A stretch of DNA of 5,145 nucleotides from Flavobacteriales bacterium UBA6772 (GCA_002453265.1 DKGK01000100.1:1-5145); one strand, 5' to 3'. Numbered from the stretch's first letter, positions 1 to 5,145 are shown. Notes: generated from the letters alone by a model not told the origin. A program made the numbers and translations.

Positions 1-669
1 CTTTGGAAAAATAAAATTGCCGTTTTAGTAGGCGATTTTCTTCTTTCAAAAGGATTATTACTTGCGGTAAAAAATGAAGACTTTCATCTTTTAAAACTCA
101 CTTCTCGTGCAGTAGAAGAAATGAGCGAAGGGGAATTATTGCAAATTGAAAAAGCCCGAAGATTAGATATTGTAGAAGAGGTCTATTACGAGATTATCCG
201 TAAAAAAACAGCTTCACTTATTGCTGCTTGCTGTGCGGTTGGATGTTCCTCGGTTTCAAAAGATGAAGAACTCATCCAAAAAATGTGGGATTTTGGTGAA
301 GCTATTGGTATAGCATTCCAGATAAAAGACGACCTTTTTGATTACCAAAAACAAGGACTTATAGGCAAGCCTGTAGGAATAGACATAAAAGAGCAAAAAA
401 TGACTTTGCCCTTAATTTATGCCTTACAACATTGCGATAAGAGTACACGTAAATCAATTATAAATAACATTAAAAGGCATCATAACAATCCTAAAAAGGT
501 AAAAGAAGTTATTGCCTTTGTACGTGCAAGTGGAGGATTAGAATACGCCGAAAAAAGCATGTACGAATACCAAGCTAAAGCTGAAGTTATACTTTCTAGC
601 TTTCCAGATTCAGAAGCTAAAATTTCGCTACAGGCGCTGATAAAATATGTTATTGACAGGAAAAAGTAA
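1..669 (+). CDS. Polyprenyl diphosphate synthase, 3' part (5' end outside the window)
   Basis: Class I trans-prenyltransferase that condenses isopentenyl diphosphate units onto an allylic diphosphate, giving the long chain used for menaquinone side chains or similar lipids; cytosolic or membrane-associated. The frame is open from base 1, giving 222 codons before TAA at 667-669, so the Met codon at 121 is internal. Seen directly: a WKNKIAVLVGDFLLSKG segment (codons 2-18), MSEGELLQ (codons 41-48), a Lys-Thr pair for diphosphate binding (codons 69-70), the second Asp-rich motif KDDLFD with Asp at codons 110, 111 and 114, and GKPVGIDIKEQKMTLP just after it. The first DDxxD motif and the start must lie upstream; the family is usually about 320 residues, so roughly the last two thirds is present. 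The family call is secure. Chain length (hepta-, octa- or other) cannot be read from this part, so no symbol is given. Confidence 0.94.
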   Translation, partial: LWKNKIAVLVGDFLLSKGLLLAVKNEDFHLLKLTSRAVEEMSEGELLQIEKARRLDIVEEVYYEIIRKKTASLIAACCAVGCSSVSKDEELIQKMWDFGEAIGIAFQIKDDLFDYQKQGLIGKPVGIDIKEQKMTLPLIYALQHCDKSTRKSIINNIKRHHNNPKKVKEVIAFVRASGGLEYAEKSMYEYQAKAEVILSSFPDSEAKISLQALIKYVIDRKK

Positions 670-740
670 GCTTGAGACTTAAAAATTAAAGTTTGAACTT
701 TCGTATTCACTCTAATCATTTACTAATCCCTTTTATTTGG

Positions 741-748
741 TACTTTAG
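741..748 (+). promoter_or_regulatory. Probable -7 box of the dnaG promoter
   Basis: TACTTTAG differs from the Bacteroidota -7 consensus TAnnTTTG at one position. It ends 18 bases before the TTG start, and the following bases are CC, as after the better box at 4172-4179. No convincing -33 TTG element is seen at the expected spacing. If used, it gives a leader of only about 10-15 nt and separates dnaG from the upstream prenyltransferase gene. Confidence 0.4.
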
Positions 749-766
749 CCTTTTAAATTTACAAGT

Positions 767-2695
767 TTGATTCCAAAGGAAACCATAGACCTCATTTTCG
801 AAACTGCCCGTATAGACGAGGTAGTTGGCGATTTTGTACACCTCAAAAAACGTGGGGTTAATATGTTGGGCAACTGCCCTTTCCACGACGAAAAAACGCC
901 TTCATTTACGGTTTCTCCAGCCAAAGGAATCTATAAATGCTTTGGATGTGGTAAAGGAGGGAACTCCGTAAATTTCGTAATGGATCACGAGCATTTTTCG
1001 TATCCAGAAGCCTTAAAATTCCTTGCCAGCAAATACAATATTTATATTGAAGAGCAGGAACGTACTCCAGAACAAGAGGAGGCCGCCAACGATAGAGAGA
1101 GTATGTATATTGTTAGTAATATTGCTAACGAATACTTCCAAAATCAACTTTTTAATGGCGACGAAGGACGTGCTATAGGACTGAGTTATTTTAAAGAAAG
1201 AGGCTTTAGAGAAGATACCCTCAAAAAATTCCAACTCGGTTATAGTCCAGAAAAAAGTGATGCTTTTAGTGCACACGCTCTTAAGGAAGGATATAAGCTT
1301 GAATTCTTAGAAAAAACAGGACTTACAATCCCCAAAGAATCCAGAAACTACGACCGTTTCCGTGGTAGAGTTATGTTTCCTATACATTCTTTGTCGGGTA
1401 GGATTTTAGGTTTTGGAGGGCGTATTTTAAAAAGCAATGTTAAGGCAGCCAAGTACCTCAACTCTCCAGAAAGCGAAATATATTCCAAGAGTAAGGTTCT
1501 GTATGGAATGTTTCAGGCTAAAAACAGCATTGTTAAAAAAGACCGCTGTTTATTAGTTGAAGGTTATACCGATGTGGTTTCTATGCATCAATCGGGTATA
1601 GAAAATGTGGTGGCATCTTCGGGAACTTCCTTAACCGTAGATCAGATAAAATTAGTAAAACGATTTACCAATAATATTACTCTACTTTTCGATGGTGATG
1701 CTGCTGGTTTAAAAGCAGCCCTTAGAGGCGTAAATTTAATTCTTCAAGAAGGACTCAACGTAAAGGTAGTTACCTTTCCCGATGGAGAAGATCCAGACTC
1801 GTATGCTAAAAAAGTAAGCTCCGAGGAACTTGAAAATTATATAGACGAACAAGCAAAAGATTTTATAGAATTTAAATGCTCTTTACTTTTAGCCGAAGCT
1901 AAAGAGGATCCTATAAAAAGGGCTGAGTTAATAAAAGACATTGCCGCTACTATAGCACTTATACCAGATACTATTTCGAGAACAGTGTATGCACAAAGCT
2001 CTTCTACAATTTTAGGAATAGATGAGCAGCTTATATTTTCGAGCATCGAACAGTCGCGCTCTGGGAAAGCTCATTCTGCAAAGAATGAACCCATGCAAGT
2101 GGTGTTTACAGGTACAAAAAAAAACACTATAGCTGCCGACTTAAGCTTAAGTCTTGAAGAAATAACACTTATACGCTTATTAGTAATTTACGGAACTTCA
2201 CCCTTAAATTTTGAATACGAAAATGAAGCTGGTGAAGAGGAAGTAACGACCGTTTCGACGGCAGAATATATCCTCTCTGAACTGAGCGAAGATTCAATAG
2301 AATTTTCGAATACAGTTTACAATAAAATATATTACGAATTTATCACGCACGTTAACGAACACGAAACTATTCTTGATGATAAATTCTTTGTTCGTCATCA
2401 GGATCCAGAAATTTCACAAGCTATATCGGAGTTGTTAAGTGATAAACATTTATTAAGCGACTGGTCTAAAAAAGAAATATTTGTTCCTACAGAAACTGAT
2501 AAATTAAAGGAATTAGTTACTGAGGCTGTAATACGATTAAAGTCTAAGCAGGTGAAGATAAAAATTTCTGATATGCTTAAACAGATGAAAGACAATACAG
2601 TACCAGAAGGTGATCGCTTAAATTTTCTACATAATTTTCAACAATTAAATGATTTGTCAATGCACATTGACAAAGAGTTGGGCAGAGAATGTTGA
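767..2695 (+). CDS. dnaG: DNA primase DnaG, TTG start
   Basis: Synthesises the short RNA primers for lagging-strand DNA synthesis, working with the replicative helicase DnaB. The 642 residues match the normal length in Bacteroidota. Domains in order: an N-terminal CHC2 zinc-binding domain (about 1-100) with ligands C37, H40, C58 and C61; a catalytic core with YDRFRGRVMFPI (195-206), LGFGGR (214-219) and YLNSPES (230-236); a Toprim fold with LLVEGYTDVV (acidic E265) and LLFDGDAAG (D309, D311) for metal binding; FPDGEDPDSY (337-346); and a less conserved helical C-terminal part (about 450-642), the expected helicase-binding region. TTG is chosen because a TAG lies in frame at 746-748, no ATG lies between, and the next Met (residue 33) would remove the start of the zinc domain. 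The last codons (2642-2695) are repeated at 3975-4028. A strong terminator follows 38 bases after the stop, so the gene ends its own transcript. Confidence 0.97.
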   Translation: MIPKETIDLIFETARIDEVVGDFVHLKKRGVNMLGNCPFHDEKTPSFTVSPAKGIYKCFGCGKGGNSVNFVMDHEHFSYPEALKFLASKYNIYIEEQERTPEQEEAANDRESMYIVSNIANEYFQNQLFNGDEGRAIGLSYFKERGFREDTLKKFQLGYSPEKSDAFSAHALKEGYKLEFLEKTGLTIPKESRNYDRFRGRVMFPIHSLSGRILGFGGRILKSNVKAAKYLNSPESEIYSKSKVLYGMFQAKNSIVKKDRCLLVEGYTDVVSMHQSGIENVVASSGTSLTVDQIKLVKRFTNNITLLFDGDAAGLKAALRGVNLILQEGLNVKVVTFPDGEDPDSYAKKVSSEELENYIDEQAKDFIEFKCSLLLAEAKEDPIKRAELIKDIAATIALIPDTISRTVYAQSSSTILGIDEQLIFSSIEQSRSGKAHSAKNEPMQVVFTGTKKNTIAADLSLSLEEITLIRLLVIYGTSPLNFEYENEAGEEEVTTVSTAEYILSELSEDSIEFSNTVYNKIYYEFITHVNEHETILDDKFFVRHQDPEISQAISELLSDKHLLSDWSKKEIFVPTETDKLKELVTEAVIRLKSKQVKIKISDMLKQMKDNTVPEGDRLNFLHNFQQLNDLSMHIDKELGREC

Positions 2696-2733
2696 TTTTC
2701 CCTTAAAGTAATTAATACTTCTTATTTTTAAAA

Positions 2734-2766
2734 GCCTCTCCTGAGAAATCAGTAGAGGCTTTTTTT
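2734..2766 (+). terminator. Intrinsic terminator after dnaG
   Basis: Stem GCCTCT pairs with AGAGGC, then after one C/T mismatch CTGA pairs with TCAG around a GAAA tetraloop. Seven T follow (2760-2766). It lies 38 bases after the dnaG stop and stops read-through into the lipoprotein gene. It is the partner of the hairpin at 4067-4097: the outermost pair is G-C here and A-T there, and the mismatch here is a G-C pair there. Confidence 0.88.
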
Positions 2767-2770
2767 CTCC

Positions 2771-2788
2771 AGTGTATTCGTACATTTT
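2771..2788. other. Conserved 18-bp block after the terminator, copy A
   Basis: AGTGTATTCGTACATTTT is identical to 4104-4121, although the bases between it and the terminator differ. It can fold as AGTGTA/TACATT (one G-T pair) around a TTCG tetraloop and ends in T residues. It could be a weak second terminator hairpin, a protein-binding site or a recombination core; the sequence alone does not decide. Confidence 0.5.
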
Positions 2789-2810
2789 AAGTGCCCAACT
2801 TACCAATCGT

Positions 2811-2897
2811 TTAAATAGTAAAGTGGTCAATCTCGAGACCTCTATTCTTTACAATATATTCTATGCCAGTATAGTATCCCAAAAACGAAATAGACAT
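2811..2897 (-). CDS. Doubtful 28-codon ORF on the minus strand
   Basis: Read on the minus strand, ATG at 2897-2895 opens 28 codons ending with TAA at 2813-2811. The peptide starts MSISFLGYYTGIEY and ends GLEIDHFTI, a composition that looks protein-like, and AGG stands directly before the ATG. It could be a real small peptide, the tail of a decayed gene, or chance. I do not recognise the family, and nothing else in the 2791-2937 spacer supports it. Confidence 0.15.
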   Translation of the reverse strand: MSISFLGYYTGIEYIVKNRGLEIDHFTI

Positions 2898-2912
2898 CCT
2901 AAAATATTTTGT

Positions 2913-2920
2913 TTAATTTG
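2913..2920 (+). promoter_or_regulatory. Possible -7 box before the lipoprotein gene
   Basis: TTAATTTG matches the TAnnTTTG box at all but its second base and ends 17 bases before the ATG, close to the 18 and 21 bases seen for the boxes before the dnaG and CA3427-like genes. The region is very AT-rich, so such near matches are easy to find, and no clear -33 element is seen. Confidence 0.25.
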
Positions 2921-2937
2921 ACGTTATTTATTTTGAA

Positions 2938-3957
2938 ATGAAAAAAGATAGATTCATGCAAAAGTTAATTTACATCTTTTTAGCAGTATCAATTATTTTT
3001 GCTGCTTGTAGAAAGGAAGAAGAAGTTACAATAGACTCTACTTGGAATTGTGTTAATGGTACCTGTTTAGATCCTGGAACAGGAAATGGTACTTATACTT
3101 CATTGTCTAGTTGTGAAAGTAATTGCATGTTAGCTCAACCTGGATCTGCCTTAGCACAGGCTCAATTAATAGAAGCTGAATTAGGTCCTATTCCAACTTT
3201 TAATTGTGAAGATGGGGTATTGATTCCTATATATGTTAATGGAATAGAAGTTTTTGTAGATCAGCCCACATATGAATGCGATAATCCAGATTTAAAAGGT
3301 GAGTGTTTAACAGGTTCCCGCGTAGGAAGAATACAAGGAACAAACCAAGACGGAAGCATAAGACCAGAAGTTGTTTGGGTTTTCTTTTGTAGAAGAGGAG
3401 ATAATTTTGCTCAGATGATAGGCTACAATGAAATCACTGGTAAAACTGCATTTCTTGAATTAAATGATGGTTACCTACCAACAAATCCTTTTTTACAGCC
3501 AAATGTGTATGTTCCAACTCCTAATGATCCAACTTATGAAGCTGCCTGGAAAGCTCCTGCAGAAATAGCTGAGCAAGGCTGTAATAGCTGCCATACATCA
3601 GACGCTTTCATTCATTCGAGGTGGATAGCTGGAGCCAAATTGCCAAGTAATCCTAATGAACCAGTACTACCCGAAGTTGCTACACCGCACGGTAAATATT
3701 GTGTAATTGGAAACGAATTTTCGAGCTGGGAATTATCGTTTATTGACTTGCCAGAAAATAATTGTTTAGGATGTCATAGGTTGAGTAATATTAATGCTTG
3801 GAACTTTGCAAATAATACCGATTGGGACTTGTATATGCCACCTAACAATCCAGGTAGTATGTCAGCCGATTACCAAGAAATAAAAGATTTCATACAAAAT
3901 TTCGGTCCATTTGAAATTGCTCCTAATAGTACAGCTGTTCCACCTTGTGATGAATAG
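2938..3957 (+). CDS. Cys-rich dihaem c-type cytochrome-like lipoprotein, probably surface-exposed
   Basis: Predicted exported lipoprotein of 339 residues. A charged N-terminus and a hydrophobic stretch (10-22) lead to the lipobox FAAC with anchor C24. An alternative start at Met7 also keeps the signal. RKEEE follows the cysteine and resembles the Lys/acidic export signal that sends Bacteroidota lipoproteins to the outer face of the outer membrane. Residues 36-63 form a small motif with C38, C43, C59 and C63 around DPGTGNGTYTSLSSC, a module I recall from other secreted Bacteroidota proteins. Two haem c attachment motifs follow: CNSCH (215-219) and CLGCH (276-280). MPP at 300-302 may offer the Met axial ligand. 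Covalent haem attachment would occur in the periplasm, so an electron-transfer role at the cell surface is likely but inferred; substrate and partner are unknown. The gene stands alone, between the dnaG terminator and its own, and lies inside the repeat-bracketed segment. Further cysteines: 90, 114, 123, 151, 255 and 337. Confidence 0.85.
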   Translation: MKKDRFMQKLIYIFLAVSIIFAACRKEEEVTIDSTWNCVNGTCLDPGTGNGTYTSLSSCESNCMLAQPGSALAQAQLIEAELGPIPTFNCEDGVLIPIYVNGIEVFVDQPTYECDNPDLKGECLTGSRVGRIQGTNQDGSIRPEVVWVFFCRRGDNFAQMIGYNEITGKTAFLELNDGYLPTNPFLQPNVYVPTPNDPTYEAAWKAPAEIAEQGCNSCHTSDAFIHSRWIAGAKLPSNPNEPVLPEVATPHGKYCVIGNEFSSWELSFIDLPENNCLGCHRLSNINAWNFANNTDWDLYMPPNNPGSMSADYQEIKDFIQNFGPFEIAPNSTAVPPCDE

Positions 3958-3974
3958 AGAAAAGATGTTTCTAA

Positions 3975-4028
3975 AAATTAAATAATTTGTAAATGTACAT
4001 TGACAAAGAGCTTGCGATAGAATGTTGA
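3975..4028 (+). pseudogene. Degenerate copy of the last 17 codons of dnaG
   Basis: In the dnaG-equivalent frame this reads KLNNL-stop-MYIDKELAIEC-stop, against QLNDLSMHIDKELGREC-stop at the true dnaG end. All 18 codons, including the TGA, line up without gaps; 9 of 54 bases differ. The serine codon TCA has become TAA (3990-3992), and most other changes alter the amino acid, so this fragment is not under coding selection. Weak similarity continues a few bases upstream. The copy begins 17 bases after the lipoprotein stop. Confidence 0.85.
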
Positions 4029-4066
4029 TTTAGACTTCTAGTAATTAAGTCCTCTTATTTTATATA

Positions 4067-4097
4067 ACCTCTCCTGAGAAATCAGGAGAGGTTTTTT
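4067..4097 (+). terminator. Intrinsic terminator after the lipoprotein gene
   Basis: A perfect 11-bp stem, ACCTCTCCTGA pairing with TCAGGAGAGGT, closes a GAAA tetraloop. The T run spans 4092-4097. It is the duplicated form of the dnaG terminator and has a more regular stem than the copy at 2734-2766. It ends transcripts from the lipoprotein gene 109 bases after the stop and insulates the downstream gene. Confidence 0.9.
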
Positions 4098-4103
4098 GTA
4101 TGC

Positions 4104-4121
4104 AGTGTATTCGTACATTTT
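4104..4121. other. Conserved 18-bp block after the terminator, copy B
   Basis: Identical to 2771-2788, including the TTCG-loop mini-hairpin and trailing T residues. It sits at the same distance from the terminator hairpin as in copy A, although 3 of the 5 bases just before it (4099-4103) or the base at 4098 have changed less consistently than the block itself, which has not changed at all. Confidence 0.5.
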
Positions 4122-4135
4122 TAAAGATTAAATTT

Positions 4136-4149
4136 ATGATATACATCAT
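4136..4149. promoter_or_regulatory. Inverted repeat upstream of the CA3427-like gene, possible operator
   Basis: ATGAT and ATCAT form 5-bp inverted arms separated by ATAC. The site ends 22 bases before the -7 box at 4172, so it overlaps where the -33 element should be and could bind a dimeric regulator. Short arms in AT-rich DNA can arise by chance. Confidence 0.25.
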
Positions 4150-4171
4150 TATAAATACTTAATTTTTGCTG

Positions 4172-4179
4172 TAAATTTG
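4172..4179 (+). promoter_or_regulatory. -7 box of the promoter for the CA3427-like gene
   Basis: TAAATTTG is a perfect match to the Bacteroidota TAnnTTTG -7 element and ends 21 bases before the ATG, predicting a leader of about 15 nt. The leader is A-rich (AAAAAGAACTAAAG), typical of starts without Shine-Dalgarno pairing in this phylum. The -33 TTG element is not evident. Confidence 0.6.
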
Positions 4180-4200
4180 CCTCACTAAAAAGAACTAAAG

Positions 4201-5088
4201 ATGTCTAAACTCAGTCAATTTAAAGTAGGTGGTGTACCAGAGCATTTTAATTTACCCTGGAAAAAAGCCATAGAAGAAAATCGCTTTGATGCGCATGGAA
4301 TTTCTATTTCTTGGAAAGACTACCATGGCGGAACTGGAGCTATGACTAAAGCTTTAAGAACGGGCGAATTAGACATAGCCATATTGCTTACCGAAGGAAT
4401 TATTGCCGATATTCATCGTGGTAATCCAAGTAAAATTGTACAGTTTTATGTTAAATCTCCTCTACGTTGGGGAATTCATGTGGGTGCTAAGTCAAGCTTT
4501 AGATCTGTAAACGATTTAGAAAATTCTCGTGCTGCCATTTCTCGTTTTGGCTCAGGCTCACATTTAATGGCTTATGTAAATGCCGATAATTATAAGTGGG
4601 ATTTAGCAAAGCAGAAATTTGAAGTGGTTAAAAATCTCGATGGAGGAAGAGAATATTTAGCTGAAGGAAAGGCAGACTACTTCCTTTGGGAAAAGTTTAC
4701 CACCAAACCTTATGTTGATAATGGCGAGTTCAGAATTATTGGCGAATGCCCTACTCCATGGCCAAGTTTTGTTGTGGCTGTAAGAGAAGAGCTTTTGCTT
4801 ACACACCATAACGAGATTGAGCAAATTTTAAAAATTGTAAACGAATCTTGCAGTCAAGTAAAAACAAGCGATAATACAGTTAAAGAAATTTCTGAGCGAT
4901 ATCAACTTAAAGAAGAAGATGTAGCAGTGTGGTTTAATGAAACAGAATGGGCTTATAATGGCGATTTAGATACAAATACAATTAACAAAGTACAAGAGCG
5001 GTTAATTGATCTTGAAATTATAGATGCCAAAATGGATTTTGATATTCTTTGCAAACCTTTTGATGAGCAATTGGAAAAAGCAAAATAG
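4201..5088 (+). CDS. Cytosolic substrate-binding-fold protein, CA3427-like
   Basis: A 295-residue protein with the type II periplasmic-binding-protein fold, related to the substrate-binding proteins of nitrate, sulfonate and thiamine-precursor ABC transporters. It has no signal peptide or lipobox and starts MSKLSQFKVGG, so it should remain in the cytosol. Motifs I recognise from the CA3427-like family, shared between bacteria and fungi: GGVPEHFNLPW (10-20), WKDYHGGTGAM (38-48, a likely ligand-loop region), TEG (64-66), SPLRWGIHVG (86-95), SRFGSGSHLMAYV (114-126), LWEKFTTKP (162-170) and CPTPWPSFVVAVR (183-195). Both lobes of the fold appear complete. No ABC permease or ATPase gene is beside it. 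Its promoter is its own and the preceding terminator isolates it. The ligand is unknown; a link to thiamine or pyrimidine-like compounds would be a guess from fold relatives. No hairpin terminator is visible in the 57 bases after the stop. Confidence 0.85.
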   Translation: MSKLSQFKVGGVPEHFNLPWKKAIEENRFDAHGISISWKDYHGGTGAMTKALRTGELDIAILLTEGIIADIHRGNPSKIVQFYVKSPLRWGIHVGAKSSFRSVNDLENSRAAISRFGSGSHLMAYVNADNYKWDLAKQKFEVVKNLDGGREYLAEGKADYFLWEKFTTKPYVDNGEFRIIGECPTPWPSFVVAVREELLLTHHNEIEQILKIVNESCSQVKTSDNTVKEISERYQLKEEDVAVWFNETEWAYNGDLDTNTINKVQERLIDLEIIDAKMDFDILCKPFDEQLEKAK

Positions 5089-5145
5089 TCAGTTTTTAAT
5101 CTTATATTTTTTAGCTTAATAGAATTATCTCACAGATATATTTAC

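Larger units (their letters stand above)
2642..2790 (+). repeat. 149-bp direct repeat, copy A (dnaG 3' end plus terminator)
   Basis: Contains the last 17 codons and stop of dnaG, 38 bases of spacer, the terminator hairpin and an 18-bp block. It aligns without gaps to 3975-4123 at a constant offset of 1333; I count 122 identical positions of 149 by hand. The longest perfect stretches are 18 bp in the hairpin (2735-2752) and 18 bp after it (2771-2788). Similarity fades just upstream of 2642 and stops at 2791. This copy is joined to the intact dnaG reading frame. Confidence 0.92.
2791..3974 (+). mobile_element. Putative inserted cassette between the two dnaG-tail repeats
   Basis: This 1184-bp segment is everything between the two direct repeats: a 147-bp leader region, the dihaem lipoprotein gene, and 17 bases after its stop. 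The bracketing repeats include the end of an essential gene, and the dnaG frame is left intact. That is the arrangement expected after integration of a circular molecule at the 3' end of a gene, or after a local duplication followed by loss. No integrase, transposase or terminal inverted repeat is present, so mobility is inference only. Confidence 0.35.
3975..4123 (+). repeat. 149-bp direct repeat, copy B
   Basis: Second copy of 2642-2790, holding the dead dnaG tail, spacer, terminator and the 18-bp block. Divergence is uneven: the spacers at 4029-4040 and 4062-4067 have changed most, while the hairpin and the block at 4104-4121 are almost unchanged. Similarity ends at 4123, about 50 bases before the promoter box of the next gene. 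Confidence 0.92.

Noticed and set aside
121..123. ATG at 121 as the start of the prenyltransferase gene
   Set aside because: The same frame is open back to base 1 and encodes conserved family sequence there, so the gene is cut by the window edge and does not start at 121.
688..701. AAAGTT-TG-AACTTT inverted repeat after the prenyltransferase gene, considered as a terminator
   Set aside because: The stem is AT-rich, the loop too small, and no T run follows. The 670-740 interval otherwise shows no clear signal.
480..719. Minus-strand open frame of 79 codons overlapping the end of the prenyltransferase gene
   Set aside because: It lies mostly antisense to a well-conserved coding region, has no recognisable motif, and is explained as a shadow frame.
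1013..2595. Three minus-strand open frames (65-87 codons) inside dnaG
   Set aside because: All are antisense to clearly conserved primase sequence and show no family features or start signals.
2861..2874. CTAT-GCCAGT-ATAG small palindrome upstream of the lipoprotein gene
   Set aside because: Four-base arms in AT-rich sequence are expected by chance, and it is not repeated elsewhere in the window.
2642..4123. Insertion sequence or CRISPR as an explanation for the repeats
   Set aside because: Only two long direct copies exist, with no transposase, terminal inverted repeats or regular short spacers, and one copy is part of dnaG.
5137..5144. TATATTTA at the window end as a -7 box for a following gene
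   Set aside because: It is one base off consensus in AT-rich DNA, and no start codon or gene is visible before the window ends.

Overview
The window looks like a chromosomal segment of an AT-rich member of the Bacteroidota, probably a marine relative of the Flavobacteriales. The evidence is the protein style of DnaG, TAnnTTTG-type -7 promoter boxes, A-rich start regions without a clear Shine-Dalgarno sequence, and a lipoprotein with an acidic export signal right after its lipid-anchor cysteine. All genes read on the + strand.

Layout: (1) 1-669, the 3' part of a polyprenyl diphosphate synthase gene whose start lies upstream of the window. (2) 767-2695, a complete dnaG primase gene with a TTG start, a short leader and a -7-like box. 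A strong intrinsic terminator follows at 2734-2766. (3) 2791-2937, a spacer with only a doubtful tiny minus-strand ORF and some weak inverted repeats. (4) 2938-3957, a lipoprotein with two CXXCH haem-attachment motifs, probably exposed on the cell surface. (5) 3975-4123, a second, degenerate copy of the dnaG 3' end plus its terminator. (6) 4201-5088, a cytosolic solute-binding-protein-fold protein of the CA3427-like type, behind a perfect TAnnTTTG box. (7) 5089-5145, the start of the next intergenic stretch, with no gene visible.

The most notable structure is not a gene. A 149-bp sequence (2642-2790), made of the last 17 codons and stop of dnaG, the post-dnaG terminator and an 18-bp block, recurs at 3975-4123. 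The alignment has no gaps, a constant offset of 1333 bp, and 122 of 149 positions identical by hand count. The two copies bracket the haem lipoprotein gene like the left and right ends of an element integrated at the 3' end of dnaG. In the downstream copy the dnaG tail is a dead fragment with an in-frame stop, while its terminator hairpin is perfect. The outer hairpin pair is G-C in one copy and A-T in the other, a compensated change suggesting both terminators are under selection. I infer that the lipoprotein cassette (about 1.2 kb) was inserted or duplicated into a dnaG/CA3427-like neighbourhood. No integrase or transposase is present.

The genes have no obvious common pathway. Prenyl chain synthesis (quinone side chain or carrier lipid), replication priming, a surface redox or haem protein and a ligand-binding protein appear to be separate transcription units.
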